Notes: generated from the sequence alone by a model not told the origin. A stretch of 64,000 bases of DNA from Capniomyces stellatus (GCA_001661515.1 LUVW01000025.1:108781-172780); one strand, 5' to 3'. Numbered from the stretch's first letter, positions 11,605 through 24,390 are shown. Translations and numbers: made by a program.

Positions 11605-12384
11605 GATTAGTTTTGCTTATTAGCACGAAAATGCGTGCAATTTTGACTGTTTACAAAAGGTATAAAAAGAAGAAAAAGTGGTTGTAAAAGATATGGATAG
11701 CAGAGATATTGTGGACAACTAAAATATGAGTCAAGCAAATAGAATATTCACCGGTTTTATGATTGAAAAGAATGGTAATAACAATTTCAATAAAAAAAAA
11801 GAAAAAATATTCAATTTGGTGTATGAATTGAGATTTAGCAACTCTCGGATACCAGATAATTTTGAGTTTTTGAAAAGTGTGGTTGAGTTTAGGCTAAAAT
11901 AGTTAGCAATTTGGTAGTTAAAAAGAAAACAGAATAGGAAATTAGTATTTCAATAAAAAAAATGGGAAGTTAGTAGGGAAATTAATGGAATGATGTAGTT
12001 ATTGATTCGCCGAGTCAGTGATTTTTCGATGGTGATTGTTGTAAAAGCCTATTAAACCAAAAAAGCAAAGCTGAGAAAAATGTAGTAAACAAAGAGTAAA
12101 GAAAGTGGTGAAAATAAGTATAAAAAAGTGAATTTTTAAACAAAATTAGTAAATAAAAGCCGGGATTTAAACAATAATTATTTCAATTATTATTTTTAAA
12201 AAAAAGTGAAACTGAATTGTTTTTTTATTTAATTACAGTTTTAAAAAAGCAAAAAAGGTTTCTAGTAAATGAAATAAAGTAAGGAAGCTTTGAGATTGGG
12301 GAAACTGGAATAGCAATATTGCGAATATAGCAGAGGGATAGAGAAGGGATAGGGTGAGTATAATACAGATAGGTACGAGGTAAA
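11605..12384. promoter_or_regulatory. Divergent promoter region, SURF1 / 12385 gene
   Basis: About 780 bases between two divergently transcribed genes. The right-hand 150 bases become purine-rich on the plus strand (GGGATAGAGAAGGGATAGGG), matching the G-rich 5' part of the downstream gene. One 58-codon open frame lies inside it (11726-11902). Confidence 0.45.
11726..11902 (+). CDS. Small open frame, 58 codons, doubtful
   Basis: ATG-initiated frame starting MSQANRIFTGFMIEKN and ending in SVVEFRLK, with a Lys/Asn-rich middle. There is no signal peptide, membrane segment or family I recognise. A frame of this length can occur by chance in AT-rich DNA. It could also be an upstream exon or a uORF of the gene at 12385. 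Transcript data would decide. Confidence 0.15.
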   Translation: MSQANRIFTGFMIEKNGNNNFNKKKEKIFNLVYELRFSNSRIPDNFEFLKSVVEFRLK

Positions 12385-15300
12385 ATGGTTGCAAAAAGCC
12401 AAACGCTTGAGGAGTTGCTAAAGCAATTGTCTAGCAGTATAAAGGCAACATTTCACAATGAATTGCAGGAGCTAGAGAAAAGCCAGACGAGCAGACAAGA
12501 CAGTAAAAGGGCGTTTAAAAGAGGGAGGTATTATGAAGAGAAAGAGAAAGAGAAAGAAGAGGCAGGATACAACAATTCGTCGGTGATTTCGATAAATGCA
12601 ATGGCAAAGGCGGCAGCGGCAGCAGCAACAGGAAGCAATTCGGCTTTGAGCACAAAGTTAAAGGGTGGGGGCGGGTCAGGAAGTTTGGGTACGGGAATTG
12701 GGATGAAGGGGAATGTTGGGACATTGAACAGTAGATCCAAGAGCCAAGTTTTGGTGAATATGCTTGATAAGGACCAGGTTAAGAATTTGTTTGAAGTGAA
12801 AAAGTTGGTTTTGAAGGGGCGTGGCGAAGATAGGAGCAAGATACTCAAAGTAAGCGGTGTGGTTGTGTTTTGTATATTTTAGTTGGATGAGTTGTTGTAT
12901 TGTTGGGCAGGAAATGGTTGAGAAATGTTGGCGATGAGACTTGTTAGGATTCAATCGGTATTTAATTATTCTACATTATTTTTTGCCTGTTTATTTATGG
13001 CGACGGTTGTTCGCTGGACAAACTTTTAGTGGACCACAAACATCCTGTCGCTGTTTGCTTCAATTACCAGTAAGTGTATATGCATTTTGCAGAAGCCAAA
13101 ATATAAATAATAAATGCTGTTGAATTACGACAAGAAGGTGTGAAGCCAGTTCAGGGTATTTAAAGTGAGAGATGGATACACGTATAGTTATCAACGGAGC
13201 GATCAGGGTTGAGGAGCTGAGCTGTCTAGGTAGCTTTGAAGAGATTTCCAATCTTATGATAATATGCGTCGAGTCGGGGTATTTAAAGCTTGGAAGGTAA
13301 TTAATTAATATATAAGTACATTAGGAAGTAAAGGAGCAAGTTGAGTCGGTTTTGAGTTGAAAAAGAGGTGAAATGAGTTTTGGATATTAAAAGAAAAAAT
13401 TGTGAAAAATAGAAAAGCAGCAGAAATCGAATTTGTAAAGGTGAGTTGTATAGATATATAGATGGATAGTTGTAGAGTTGGATAGATTGTAGTATTTTGG
13501 TAGTTAATTGTGCTGATATATTTGGGATAGATGGTGACTAAGGAGAGCAACGATACAAACGTTGGAGACCTTTTGGTAGGAAAGTATGCAGAGTCACACA
13601 GCCAGATATTTTTGCAGTCGCTGCATACAGAGTCGGTTGAAATTTTGTCACGGTAAGTACGAAAACGAAACAAAGCAACCAATGGACAAGCAACGATGTT
13701 TGAGAAAGATTTGGGCTTTTAAATTTGATTAATACACATTATGGACAAGAAAGTGATAATTAAGAGTATGGTTAATAGAAAGGAAAGTGTTACAAAGGAG
13801 ATGAGTCAAGTGCTTAAAGAAATGGGGGCCAGGTATTGGCGAGAAAACCAAAAGGCAATAAACGAGCTATTGAGGGAGCTGGAAAAGGTTCTTGATAAGC
13901 CAGAAGGGGAAATAAAAAGCATTGCGATTGATGGTTGGTAGTAGTTCCATATATTTACCAAAAGCTTATTTAAAAGATGAATTTAAAGCAACCAAACGTG
14001 AAAATGATGATTAAATTCTGAAATATTGGATATTTGGATGTTTTATGTGGGTGGGGATTTCGTGCTTGTAGATTGGCGCAGATATATTTTGTATTATGTG
14101 TTTTTTGAAGGGTCAGGAGGATTGTGGGTTCTGTTTGGTAAGAAACGAATAGTACTTTTTGTGTTGTTTTTTTCATTGCGGGTATCATAAAGCAAAAAAG
14201 AATATAAGGATATTAACGGAATTTGTGGATAACGGTTGGGTAGATGCGGAAAAGAGAAAGGGAATTGATTTGGGGTCAGAAATCGGGTTTGTATGCAGAC
14301 TGGTGGAGTTTGAAAGCAAGATGGAGTTTTCGCTGGTTCCGTTTTCGGATAAACTGGACGAGAGTGGCAAGGAGAACAAGAAGAAAGAGAACACTATAAT
14401 AGGGATGTTTGAGAGTTTGGCACTAAGGGTATTTGAGAACGAAAAGATCTTTAAAAGCAGCGAAAGTGTGCGAATGGTGATGGGATGTTTGGATTTGTTG
14501 GTTTGGTTTGGAGAAAACGTTGATTTGTCGATGGATTGGAGCGAACAGGCTTTGGTTTCTGGCTATTGGATACTAAATAAAGTACTAACAAAGGCAAGTG
14601 AAAATATAAATTAAACGCGATTTTCATTAAATAGAATGTCGATTAAATGCAATTTCCATTAATTAGAATATAAATTAAACGCGATTTTGATTAAATAGAA
14701 TATAGATTGGCAGACTTTGAGACAGTTGTTGAGAAGTGCAAACTCAGTACCTAATCTACAACCTGCAGGGATGAGCAACACTTTTGGGGATTCAATGATT
14801 ATGAAGCAGTTGGGGGTTTCTGGGATTGGGATAACAGGACTGGGAGTGTCTGAGTCAGAAGGAGTAGTAACCAAGTTAATGGAAAAATACACTGCTATTT
14901 TAAACAATTATATAAGCGAAAAACAAGGTCAAGTTGAGGCAGAATCAGAAACAGAAATAGGAGAGACAGACACAGAAGCAGAGACAGAAGCAGAAGCAGA
15001 ATCAGAAAGGGAATCAGAAAGAGAAAGAGAAAGAGAAAGAGAATCTGAGCTTGGAGGCGATGGTGTAAACATAAACTTAAAAGTAAATGCAAAATCAAGT
15101 TCAAATGGGATTGAAAAAAGTTCGATTTTGAATTATAGTTTGTTTTTCAAAATCTTCCCAAGAGTTCTAGAAAACATTTGGTCAAGAATGGATCCTGTCC
15201 AAATGAGAGGAGTTGTTCACTTGTTGATTTTAAAGTGGCCATTGCGGGTAGTTGGCGAGGGTAAAAAAATGAAAAGACTGAGTTTGACCAGCAGCAAAGT

Positions 15301-17294
15301 ATTTATCAAAAGCATCACTGTATTTGATTTCTTGTGTCGAGGAATGCAGTAAGTTTTTTTTTTTTGACTCTTTTATATATATATTATATATTTATTTATT
15401 TCTTCTAAAAAATAGTATAAATATATAATACATATAATGCAATAAAAATAGGTCGGTAACGGTTCCCGAGTTGGTAGAGTCAATGGCCAATGGAAAGCTG
15501 GACAATTTTCAAACATGCCGATTGTTGGATGGTTTGTACGTAATGATATCATACCTGAACTCGCAAAAAAGTCTGTTTTTACACAACACAGCCAAGAAGC
15601 AAAGCCAGGGAAACTTTGCAAGTGCACCCAACTATAAAGACAAGGGCAAAGGCAAGGGTAAAGGCATGGCTGTAGGAGAAAAGACCAAAGCGTACCCAAG
15701 ACTTTGTACAGACTTTTCAGGATTTATAGTCAACATAACACTAAAGCTGTGGGACACAATGGTGCTGAAAATATCAAAGGAGTTGGAAGGCTACCGAAAG
15801 TACCATAGTGACGAGGCCGAGGCTGAATCTAGTAGAACGGGCGCAGGCGGAGGCGGGGAGGATGAGTGTTGGTTGGTGAACATGTGTACTTTTATACGGA
15901 TTGTTTCAAATCTTGTAGAGCTGACAAGAGACCATAGAATCACTATTCGGTATGGGTACACTGACCTCGTTTCTTTGGCCATCAAGGCGTTGGATTTGCT
16001 GAGCGTGGTCTCTGATTTGCGGTTTGATTTGATTGACGAAACAACTATAGATTTATTTAACGCATTGAAGCACTTAGGTAAATCTCTCTTATTAATTGAT
16101 TGCCCACTATCCATTGATTTGGTTTGATTTGGTTTGATTTGGTTTGATTGTTTTTTTTTATTTGATTGTATTTGCTAGTCTTTTGTCTTTCTACAGTCCA
16201 GATATTAAACAGGCAAATCATTATCAGGCTTTTGGATTTTGTGTACTTTGATTTTGGCAATTACCACCTGTTGTTTTTCTCCAAACAAAACCCAGACCGC
16301 TTAGCGTTGGACGATCCAACTATTTTTACGAGCAGTGTGTTGAACAATGAGTCTAGCTGCTCGTCTACTTGTTACTCGCTGTCGCCAACTCTTCAGTCCA
16401 CCAATTCGATTTTCGCCAACTCTATCCATGTTTCTTCTGAAAAGTCTGGGCTAAAATCTATTTTAAATGAAAATCTTGACCATGTCAGCTCAAGACTTGC
16501 TTTGTCCAACCCAGGTTCCAGCCACAATTCTCAATCAAATCCAGATTTAGATTCAGATTTAGATTCAGATTTAGATTCAGGTTTAGATTTAGATTTGAAT
16601 ATGGATTTGGATATGGATATTGATATGGATATTGACGATAATAAATTGAAAGTTTCTTCCTCAACTCAGTTTGGAATCAGTCCTCAGTTGGCAAGGTCAA
16701 AGTTTTTGCTGGATACCAGGAGCTGGCTAATAGACATGCTTTTCAATGGTGACTTTTAACTTGTTTTTTTTTTCAATTTGTTACTGTTTTGACCTTACCA
16801 TTAACGATAAATTGCCGGTTTGTTGCCTGCAGCTACGACGCAGTTCTATAGCATTGAATAACGCCAAGACCCATTCAAGTAGATAAAAAAGCACACTCAC
16901 GCGCCTTTAATTAACTTTGATTTTTATGTATTTATATTTTTATTAGTCGCTTCGAATATGGTCAGTCCAAGCAGGACTAAAAACGGCTACACAAGCATCG
17001 TGCATTTGATCGCCGAATATTACGCATGTCTGGAGTCCGACTTGTCCCCAGCCGCAATTGACCTCAAGCTTCCCTCTGGCTACACACTGTCAAAGTAATA
17101 TACCAAACTAGTAGCATATTCATTGATGTATAGTATTGCGTTTGGATTAGCTAGATATAAACTAACTGCCTTTACTTGTTGACTCCCCCCTCCCCCCCCT
17201 AATAATATCACTGTTAGCTCTGAGCTTGATTTTATGCACGACTTGAAAACCAACCCTGACTTGCTGACTGTTTTTGTTCGCTGTTTACAAGGCA

Positions 17295-17328
<34 letters not shown>

Positions 17329-18010
17329 TAAACCCGCTATTTAACCCTCCAATTCTACCACCTTGAACCCACCCAGTATTAATCGTGAATCTACGTTTCT
17401 ACAATCTATTGCTATAAACAGACCAGCTCGCTTACCAGGCTGCCCTGCCTTTAATACGGACCTTGGTTGTAACTCTGGTTGTGTTTTGGCACTTTTCTCT
17501 CCACGAGCCTCTAAAAAACAAACAGTCTGATTTGAATTTTACAGTCTACTTTATTGATCAGTTGGTAAAGGTAAATTCAACCCCAAGTGTCCATTTATTC
17601 AACGTTTATTTTATTTTATTTTATTTTGGTTTGGCTTGGTTTGGTTTGGCTTTATTTCAATTGTTTGAATCTTGTTGCATCAGTTTATTTTGGGTGCATT
17701 AGCAATAAAGAATGAAAATATCAGTGTTAATATTCACTAATGGATCAATACTAAACCCGTGATTTAGGCATATCTGAAGCACAAACAGCCGGGGACGGAT
17801 ACTGATAAGTTTGATAAACTACTAACCAACCTCACCAATCTCATTCCCAAGGTCAACCCAAACGACATTTCACTTATTCTACACATTGTTGTTTACAAGA
17901 CCATGTTGAACCAGTTCACCAACTCTAAAAAGGACTCGCGAGATTTGGTTCTATTTCTTTGCAAAAAGCATGTCGATAACTGCTACAACTTGTTTCCTGT
18001 TTTCTATTAA
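12385..18010 (+). CDS. Large multi-exon protein of unknown function (~1,250 residues)
   Basis: Exon 1 is 12385-12849 (155 codons, with Lys/Glu-rich, poly-Ala and Gly-rich parts). Later coding blocks end in a final exon at about 17768-18010. Blocks clear from phase and splice sites start near 14706 (ACT TTG AGA), 15452, 16199, 16948, 17219 and 17430. The blocks between 13031 and 13940 are joined less certainly because several AG acceptors are possible. The protein is rich in Leu/Ile helices, for example LLILKWPLRVVG, DLVSLAIKALDLLSVV and LIRTLVVTLVVFWHF, which suggests a helical-repeat scaffold. Inserts include a Glu/Ser/Arg-rich block near 14990-15045 and an Asp-Leu repeat near 16550-16630. 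Two introns use GC donors (14594, 17292). One intron holds a T-run of more than 30. I do not recognise the family. Confidence 0.7.
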
Positions 18011-18290
18011 ATTACATTACATTTGGTTCTACTATATTTGATTTATTTTATTTTATTATCATTTTACTTTAACTTTCTACTATCATCATTGCTGTCGTTT
18101 TACTTTTATTAAACTTGAATGGCAAGGTCATCATAATTTCCCCATGCCAAAATATCATCGCGCTATATTTTTATTACATTTTCATTATTCGGTTAAATAT
18201 CAAATCCTAAGCTATATCATGTACATCCACTGACTATAAAAACGTCTACAGCAACTACAGAAGAAGTACGACGTTGAAACCAAGTGGAGG

Positions 18291-19169
18291 TTATTCGGCG
18301 TCATGTTGGTTCAGCTTTTTCAGTTTTTCTACAACCTCAAACTCATTTGTCGCTGCTTGATCCATTTTTGTCGAGTAAATAGCTGCTGGGTTTTTCATGA
18401 CTTTAAGTTCAATCGAGTTTCTCATGTCTGCCGAGACAAAGTCTTCATTCACACAAAAGTCGCTTGGTATAGGCGTATACGTGGTTGATATGATTTTTGG
18501 TGAGTTGTTTTCTCCCGACGAGCCTTCAGAAAGTGTCTCCTGTATGTATGAAATCAAAAGAAAATATTCACATATTAAAGAGGGGGAGGGGGGAGATTGC
18601 CACAAGGCGTATTTATTGTCCTGTTAACAAATATATATCATCAAAACTGATACACCATGAATTATATCTTGTTTATGCTTTACCTCGGATTGGTTGAAGT
18701 TTGGGTTAAGCTCACTTTTGTATCCTGTAATTCGCTTTGATGCTGGTTGCTTTCCAACCACCAGCATTTGCTTGTACATCACGTCCTGGTTTTTGCCTCC
18801 GTTATTGAGCAGCATAAACGATGGCAGTGGCGAAAGTCTGCAAGCTTCCTGCTTCTTTGTCTTGTTAGTCCGCCATAACTTAAACCCCGAATTCCTCTTG
18901 TTATAGTAATTGTTCCTGTACTTTACACTGTCATCAATCGCCTTTAAGCTCGAATTGTTATTCCTGTTGATTCTCGATTTCACCCACCTGATTATCAGTA
19001 TCACTACCGAAATCAGTATCATTGCTGATACCGCAACCACAACTATCAGCACTACTGTGTCCTGTATACTTGTAGATTTCATCTCGTTTAACTTGCCTTG
19101 CTCAGCATTTTTTTGACTGATCTTTTCCTTGAAGTTTAAACTGTTTTCACTTTTCATTGCTTTAGCCAT
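18291..19169 (-). CDS. Single-pass membrane protein, unknown family
   Basis: Two exons on the minus strand, 19169-18684 and 18539-18291, give 244 residues from the first ATG (MAKAMKSENSL). A strongly hydrophobic segment (VVLIVVVAVSAMILISVVIL) near residues 40-60 is followed by a basic stop-transfer stretch, RWVKSRINR. The rest is a polar, Lys/Asn/Ser-rich cytoplasmic tail with no domain I recognise. There is no signal peptide ahead of the membrane segment. It could be a signal-anchor protein, or the true N-terminus may lie in an upstream exon. An open frame on the same strand at 19194-19616 begins with a signal-peptide-like MDLNYLIILFLIQ and could supply one, but I could not establish a splice join. 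Confidence 0.6.
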
Positions 19170-19958
19170 CGTTAGCAACTGATCCAACCTTATTTATTTA
19201 CGTATAGCTCTGTCTTTGCTTGTTTTTTTTTTCCCGCTAATTGATACTCGTTGATGTATTGATGTATTGATGTATTGATGTATTGATGTATTGATGTATT
19301 GATGTATTGATGTATCGATGTATTGCTTTTGTTTGAATTTGGGTTTAAATTTGGATTTAAATTTGGAAGGCCGTAAAGTAAAGGTTTCAGATTTACTATT
19401 GCTCTGTAAAGATGTTTTACTGTCAATACTTGTCAGCCATGTCATTATTAGTAGTAAATCAAACAAAAATATGGTTTTGATGGAAACGCTAACTAAACTA
19501 ATGTTTTTAATGCCGATAAAGCCTTGAATCAACACACGTATTATTCTGGGTCTAGAATAGACTTGATTAATTTGGTTTTGAATTAAAAATAATATAATTA
19601 AATAATTTAAATCCAAAACTCGAGATCAATCCTCATTCCACCACTCCCCGCAAACTTAACTTGATTCTTTCAAAAATAAGATAAAAAATAACTGGAGTTG
19701 TAGAAAATATTAAAAAGATGGTTCTGGGCTATTGCACTGATTAGTAGAAGCAACAGTTCAACCATTATACTACACAGCAAGCTGATTAAACCAGAATCAG
19801 GAGTCTCATTAATATTTCCAGGTCAATGGAAAAAAAAACAAACGTAAATTGATTAAATACCAACGGTTATAAAAAGACAAAAGGATATAAAATATAGATT
19901 GTAAAAGTAAGGTGGCATGTTAAATTATAGAGATAATAGTTATTGGCTAAACACTGAA
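19170..19958. other. Intergenic region with octamer repeat and possible exon
   Basis: Contains an 8-bp tandem repeat (19252-19323) and, on the minus strand, the 140-codon open frame 19194-19616. That frame starts with a hydrophobic leader and reads the repeat as an 8-residue period (NTSIHQYI). It may be a 5' exon of the membrane-protein gene at 18291-19169 or spurious. Confidence 0.4.
19252..19323. repeat. 8-bp tandem repeat (TGATGTAT)n
   Basis: About nine uninterrupted copies of TGATGTAT, with one T-to-C change near the right end. Because 8 is not a multiple of 3, any translation through it has an 8-residue period. Confidence 0.9.
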
Positions 19959-21838
19959 TCAATCGTTTTTATGGTGAGATCCGTCAACTCTAACGTCGAT
20001 TTTAAGTATTGCGTATTCTCCAAGAGCAGCGTTCACAAGAGGGATGCATTTATTAACAATTGTGTAGATCATGCTCCCCTGCTTTCCTATAAGTATTTTA
20101 CGGATGTTGTTGTTTGGAACAACAAGTTCCTGTTCAATGTAAAGAACGCCACGACTATTTGACTTTGTGTTGCTGCTATCCGCCTTGTCATTTTGAAGAA
20201 TTTTGAGTATGCTGTCTGTGGCACCACTTTCATCGCAAGACTTGTTTCCAGAAGTTTGTGATTGTGGGTTTGACCGGGAATCTATAAACCATTCAGTAAG
20301 GTGTCAGAAATGAATACAACCCTGATAACAACAAGTCAAACGAGACTGAAATAAATACAAATACTGAAAATTTTAGTTGAAAAGAAAAAGAAAAACAAAA
20401 AAAAACAAAAAGCGACCAAACTTACTATTATTAGAATGATTGGGTAGTTCGCTTGAATTATACTGGACTCGCTTCCAAGAAATGTTATTCTGCTTGATAG
20501 TATACGGAATATAGCCACGCAAGTGGGCTAGTAGTTGTCCACGAATAACGTCAGTGACCAGCTGGTACTCGGACAAATCGCTTGCAACATTCTCGGGAAA
20601 CTCCCAGTTCCCGTCTACAGCTTTGGAGAGCATGTTTTCCTATTGGATAATCCGTAATAATTGCTACCTTATTACAAGACTGTGATAACCAAGAATATAA
20701 AGAGCAAACAGAAGAATATGTGGCTTACCAGCAAAGAGTCGACATTTGTGTTATTTAAGGCAGAGATGTAAACTGGGGGCTGCTCAAAGTGTTTATACGA
20801 ATCGAGCAACGTTTTTACAGCTGAGTTTATTTTCTCACGGTTACTGTCATTGATTAGATCAGACTTGTTGATTATCAAGGTTGCGGGCAATGAAGAGAGG
20901 TTCGACAGATGAGTTAAAATCCCAGATTCGATTTTTCCGTCGTACAACTCAAGGGAGCTTGAATCAACAACAAACAAAACTAAGTTATAGAAAATCAAAC
21001 ACAGCAGAAATCAGCTACCAATTCAATTATCACGCAGGATTAAATTTGGGGAATGGTGAGTAGATAGTGGATAATGGATAATGGATAATGTCAGGTGGAA
21101 ATATAATTACTATGTTGCGACTCGCTCAGTGTTCTCCAGGGAGTGGATATCATGTCTCTTGATACGCTTTTGGCAAGCCATTTTGCAACAACCCCAGGAG
21201 TATCCAAGAGCTGCAGCTGGCAGTTGTTTTTAGTTATGATTCCAACAATTCTTGAGCGCGTAGTTTGGGGCTTTTCGGTTACTATACTGATGTCCTTTTT
21301 TACTAGTAAATTCGTTAAAGTCGATTTCCCTGAATTCGCCCTTCCTAACAGCGAAAACTTGGCTGTTTTTGGAGATTCTGGTTGTTTGAAGTTTTTGTAC
21401 ACCTTTGGGAATAAGACATTAGCCATTTCTACCAAAAAAAATGATCAAGAATTTGTTTTAATCCCAATTTTTATTTAATATAAGCAATGAAAAGTTGAAA
21501 AGGCCATTCAACGCTGAATAAAAGGTGTTTATTAAATCAATTTGCTCACCAGCAGGAATCTCATTTAGATTTTTCCTCGAACCGAATTCCATAGTACTGG
21601 CTGCATTACTGCTATTTTTGGAGTTATCTAGTTCGGGTTTTATTTTATCTACAACATTCTTATTATGTGCTGAACTGGAACAGCTGAATTTTCGAATCAA
21701 TGAGAATTGGGCTGATCGGTCAATTTTTTTCGAATTTGAGCTTGAAGCAAAATAGATTTCTGCTACTCTGTCGGAGCGAATCGAGCTGAGCTGGTAAGGT
21801 CTGTTATGCAGTTTTATTGCCGCGAGTCTGATAGACAT
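19959..21838 (-). CDS. ERAL1: Mitochondrial Era-like GTPase with KH domain
   Basis: GTPase expected to bind small-subunit rRNA and assist mitochondrial ribosome assembly. Five exons on the minus strand: 21838-21550, 21428-21111, 20979-20729, 20639-20426 and 20281-19959, giving 464 residues. Exon 1 encodes a basic, Ser-rich, acid-poor leader typical of mitochondrial import. GTPase motifs follow in order: G1 GRANSGKST, G2 region KPQTTRSR, G3 DTPG, G4 NKSD and G5 SAL. G1 has Ala/Ser where bacterial Era has Pro/Val. The C-terminal part fits the Era KH domain, with VIRGQLLAHLRGYIPY and the GxxG loop in ILIGKQGSMI. A Ser/Asn-rich insert of about 60 residues lies between these two KH pieces. All four introns are GT-AG with matching phases. 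Confidence 0.88.
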
Positions 21839-22176
21839 TGTTATTTATTGTTTGGTGGGTTATAAGTGTCAAGTTGGTTTTTGAATTCAAGTATTGGTGT
21901 TGGGGTTAATAAATGGAGAAAAAAGTATAAACCGATAGAATCAAAAGACAAAAAAAAAAAATGATTTGGATAAAAAAAATTGCATAAATCAATCGCATTG
22001 GATCAAGAACAATTTGAGAAATCACAGCTGGAAAGTTGCTTGATAAATAGTTTATTAAAAAAAATTGGTTGAAAACTGAAAAAGTTTAAAACTCAATGTA
22101 GAATAGATACCAGTCAAATAAAAGGAAAGCTGGATAGTGAAATAATTAAAATAAAGTTAAAAAAAAACAAATACAG
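21839..22176. other. Intergenic region, Era promoter side
   Basis: About 340 AT-rich bases between two minus-strand genes, with poly-A runs near 21950 and 22060. It must hold the Era promoter and the 3' end of aminoacylase copy C. No specific element is evident. Confidence 0.5.
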
Positions 22177-24390
22177 TTACTCCATGTTTGCAATGTCAGT
22201 GACCAACTCAACGAAAAAGTCGATTGCATTCAAAAAGCTGGTCTCGTCAACATGTTCATCATGTTGGTGAGCAAGCAAGGACGAGTTAGTGATTGGGCAA
22301 ACACCCAACGCTGGAATTCCCTTGGTTCTAACGTATCTTGCATCGGTGCCTCCACAGCAAATGAGATCGTTTCTCTTGATACCCTTTCTGTTGAAGAACT
22401 CGGTGAATCTGTTGATGAATGGGTCTGAAAGGTCAAATTTGGTCAATGGATTTACAGTAATATGGTTGTAGTAGGAGATATCAACGCCCTGTTTGTCAGC
22501 AAGGCCCTTAAGGTAATCTCTGAACTCGAGAATATCGGTGCTTGGTGTTACTCTGATGTCAAATGTTGCAGAGTATGTAGCAGGAACGACGTTTTGTTGT
22601 TTTCCACCTTCTAAAATGGTCAAGTTGACACTGGTTACGTCTCCTTGGTGCTCCATCTTATTACCCAGACTTATGAGTTTATCAAGTTGGGTCTGTCGGA
22701 AGCTCATTAGTTCATTGATAATAGGCATCAGCTTTTCGATCGCTGTTCCCTCAATAAACTGACTCCCGTGTCCAGTGTTTCCGTGTGCTGTAAAGGTGAC
22801 ACCGCTAATTGGAGTAAAATGTTTGTTAGAATTTCAGAAAACATACGAGTAAATAAAAAGTGTAAAGTTTAGGCGTAATTAGGAAATGTACCCGATAATT
22901 CTTTCGCCATTCATTACTATTATTCTGTCATCCTCAGATGGTATTCCCTCGTTCAGATCAAACCCTGCATTTAATGCATCAAACTCGGGTGTGTGTATCA
23001 GCGATCCAACTCCATCAAATCCACCGATTTCCTCATCAGGCGAGAAAATGGCAAACACATTTCTCTTTAGCTGAACCCCAGACTCCTTGATGGCTCGCAA
23101 TGCCTCCAAATGGCTAAAAGTAGATATATCAGCAAACAAACACACAGATCGACATGGGTTAGAATACAAACTGTGTTACAGCCAGATACGCGTTGGTAGG
23201 CTGGCTAGAAAATGTGGATTTAGATGGGTGCTTGTACACTGGTGCATGTACTTGTTTTATTCAGCTACCAATGGCTTGAAACACAGGGATGCTGTACTTA
23301 CCAACTGCCAGTGACTTTCATGTCTTGGGAACCACGGGCGTATATTTTGTACGATCCGTCCTCTGCCTTGACTCTTTCGGCAGCAAATGGAGGGTATGTC
23401 CAGTGTTCCTAGTGTATGGTTTGCGTGGTTTGTACAGTTGTTAGTGCTAACAACACTGGCAACAAAATTAAATTGGGATGGTGAAATTGACAGAGTTGGG
23501 AACCGGTAGAGCTGATGGAATTGATAAGAGAGAAAAAAACAAAAAGTGAATAGAAATAGATGTCAAAACATATAATTACCTCAAACACTGGGACTACGTC
23601 AGAGTGAGAGTTCAACAGGATGGACTTTAACGATTGGTCGGACCCAGCGAGTTTCAGAATTACAATTGGTTTTCCCTTGACGCACTAGTATGTAGAAATG
23701 ATTAGATGTAAATGGAAGAGTTAGGTGTGAATGGAGAGTTGGTTGTAAATAGAGGAGTTAGGTGTGAATGGAGAGTTNNNNNNNNNNNNNNNNNNNNNNN
23801 NNNNNNNNNNNNNNNNNNNNNNNNNNNNNNNNNNNNNNNNNNNNNNNNNNNNNNNNNNNNNNNNNNNNNNNNNNNNNNNNNNNNNNNNNNNNNNNNNNNN
23901 NNNNNNNNNNNNNNNNNNNNNNNNNNNNNNNNNNNNNNNNNNNNNNNNNNNNNNNNNNNNNNNNNNNNNNNNNNNNNNNNNNNNNNNNNNNNNNNNNNNN
24001 NNNNNNNNNNNNNNNNNNNNNNNNNNNNNNNNNNNNNNNNNNNNNNNNNNNNNNNNNNNNNNNNNNNNNNNNNNNNNNNNNNNNNNNNNNNNNNNNNNNN
24101 NNNNNNNNNNNNNNNNNNNNNNNGAGTTAGGTGTGAATGGAGAGTTGGTTGTAAATGGAGAGTTGGTTGTAAATAGAGGAGTTAGGTGTGAATGGAGAGT
24201 TGGTTGTAAATGGATAAAAGTGGTGTGTGTGGTTTACCTCGACAATTTGGCTTTCAAGACCGATTTCTTTGGCCTGGGCAACGAGAAAGTCAGCGCATTC
24301 GTAGTATGCTGGGTCTGGGTGGACGGTTTTGATCTGCAAGTACTTGCGGAATCTGGTAACAGATGGTAGTTCGGGAGCGTCAGCAGTCAT
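22177..24390 (-). CDS. ACY1: Aminoacylase-1-like M20 peptidase, copy C
   Basis: Exons on the minus strand 24390-24238, 23684-23580, 23408-23302, 23113-22892 and 22804-22177 give 404 residues. Exon sizes 1-4 are identical to copy B. Metal-site motifs NSHSDVVPVF, GSQDMK, SPDEEIGG and LLAHQHDEH are intact, so the enzyme should be active. Exons 1-4, introns 1-3 and the first ~280 bases of exon 5 match copy B with only a few substitutions, most of them silent or intronic. The end of exon 4 (ERIIGG against ERLGSA), intron 4 and the last ~115 residues are diverged. An assembly gap of 346 N lies inside intron 1 in a minisatellite and does not touch coding sequence. Confidence 0.9.

Noticed and set aside
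12676..12954. Minus-strand frames opposite exon 1 of the 12385 gene
   Set aside because: They are Ser/Pro/Leu-rich shadows of the purine-rich coding strand.
23712..24369. Long plus-strand frames running through the N-gap
   Set aside because: They are open only because N is translated as X, and the flanks are the intronic minisatellite of aminoacylase C.
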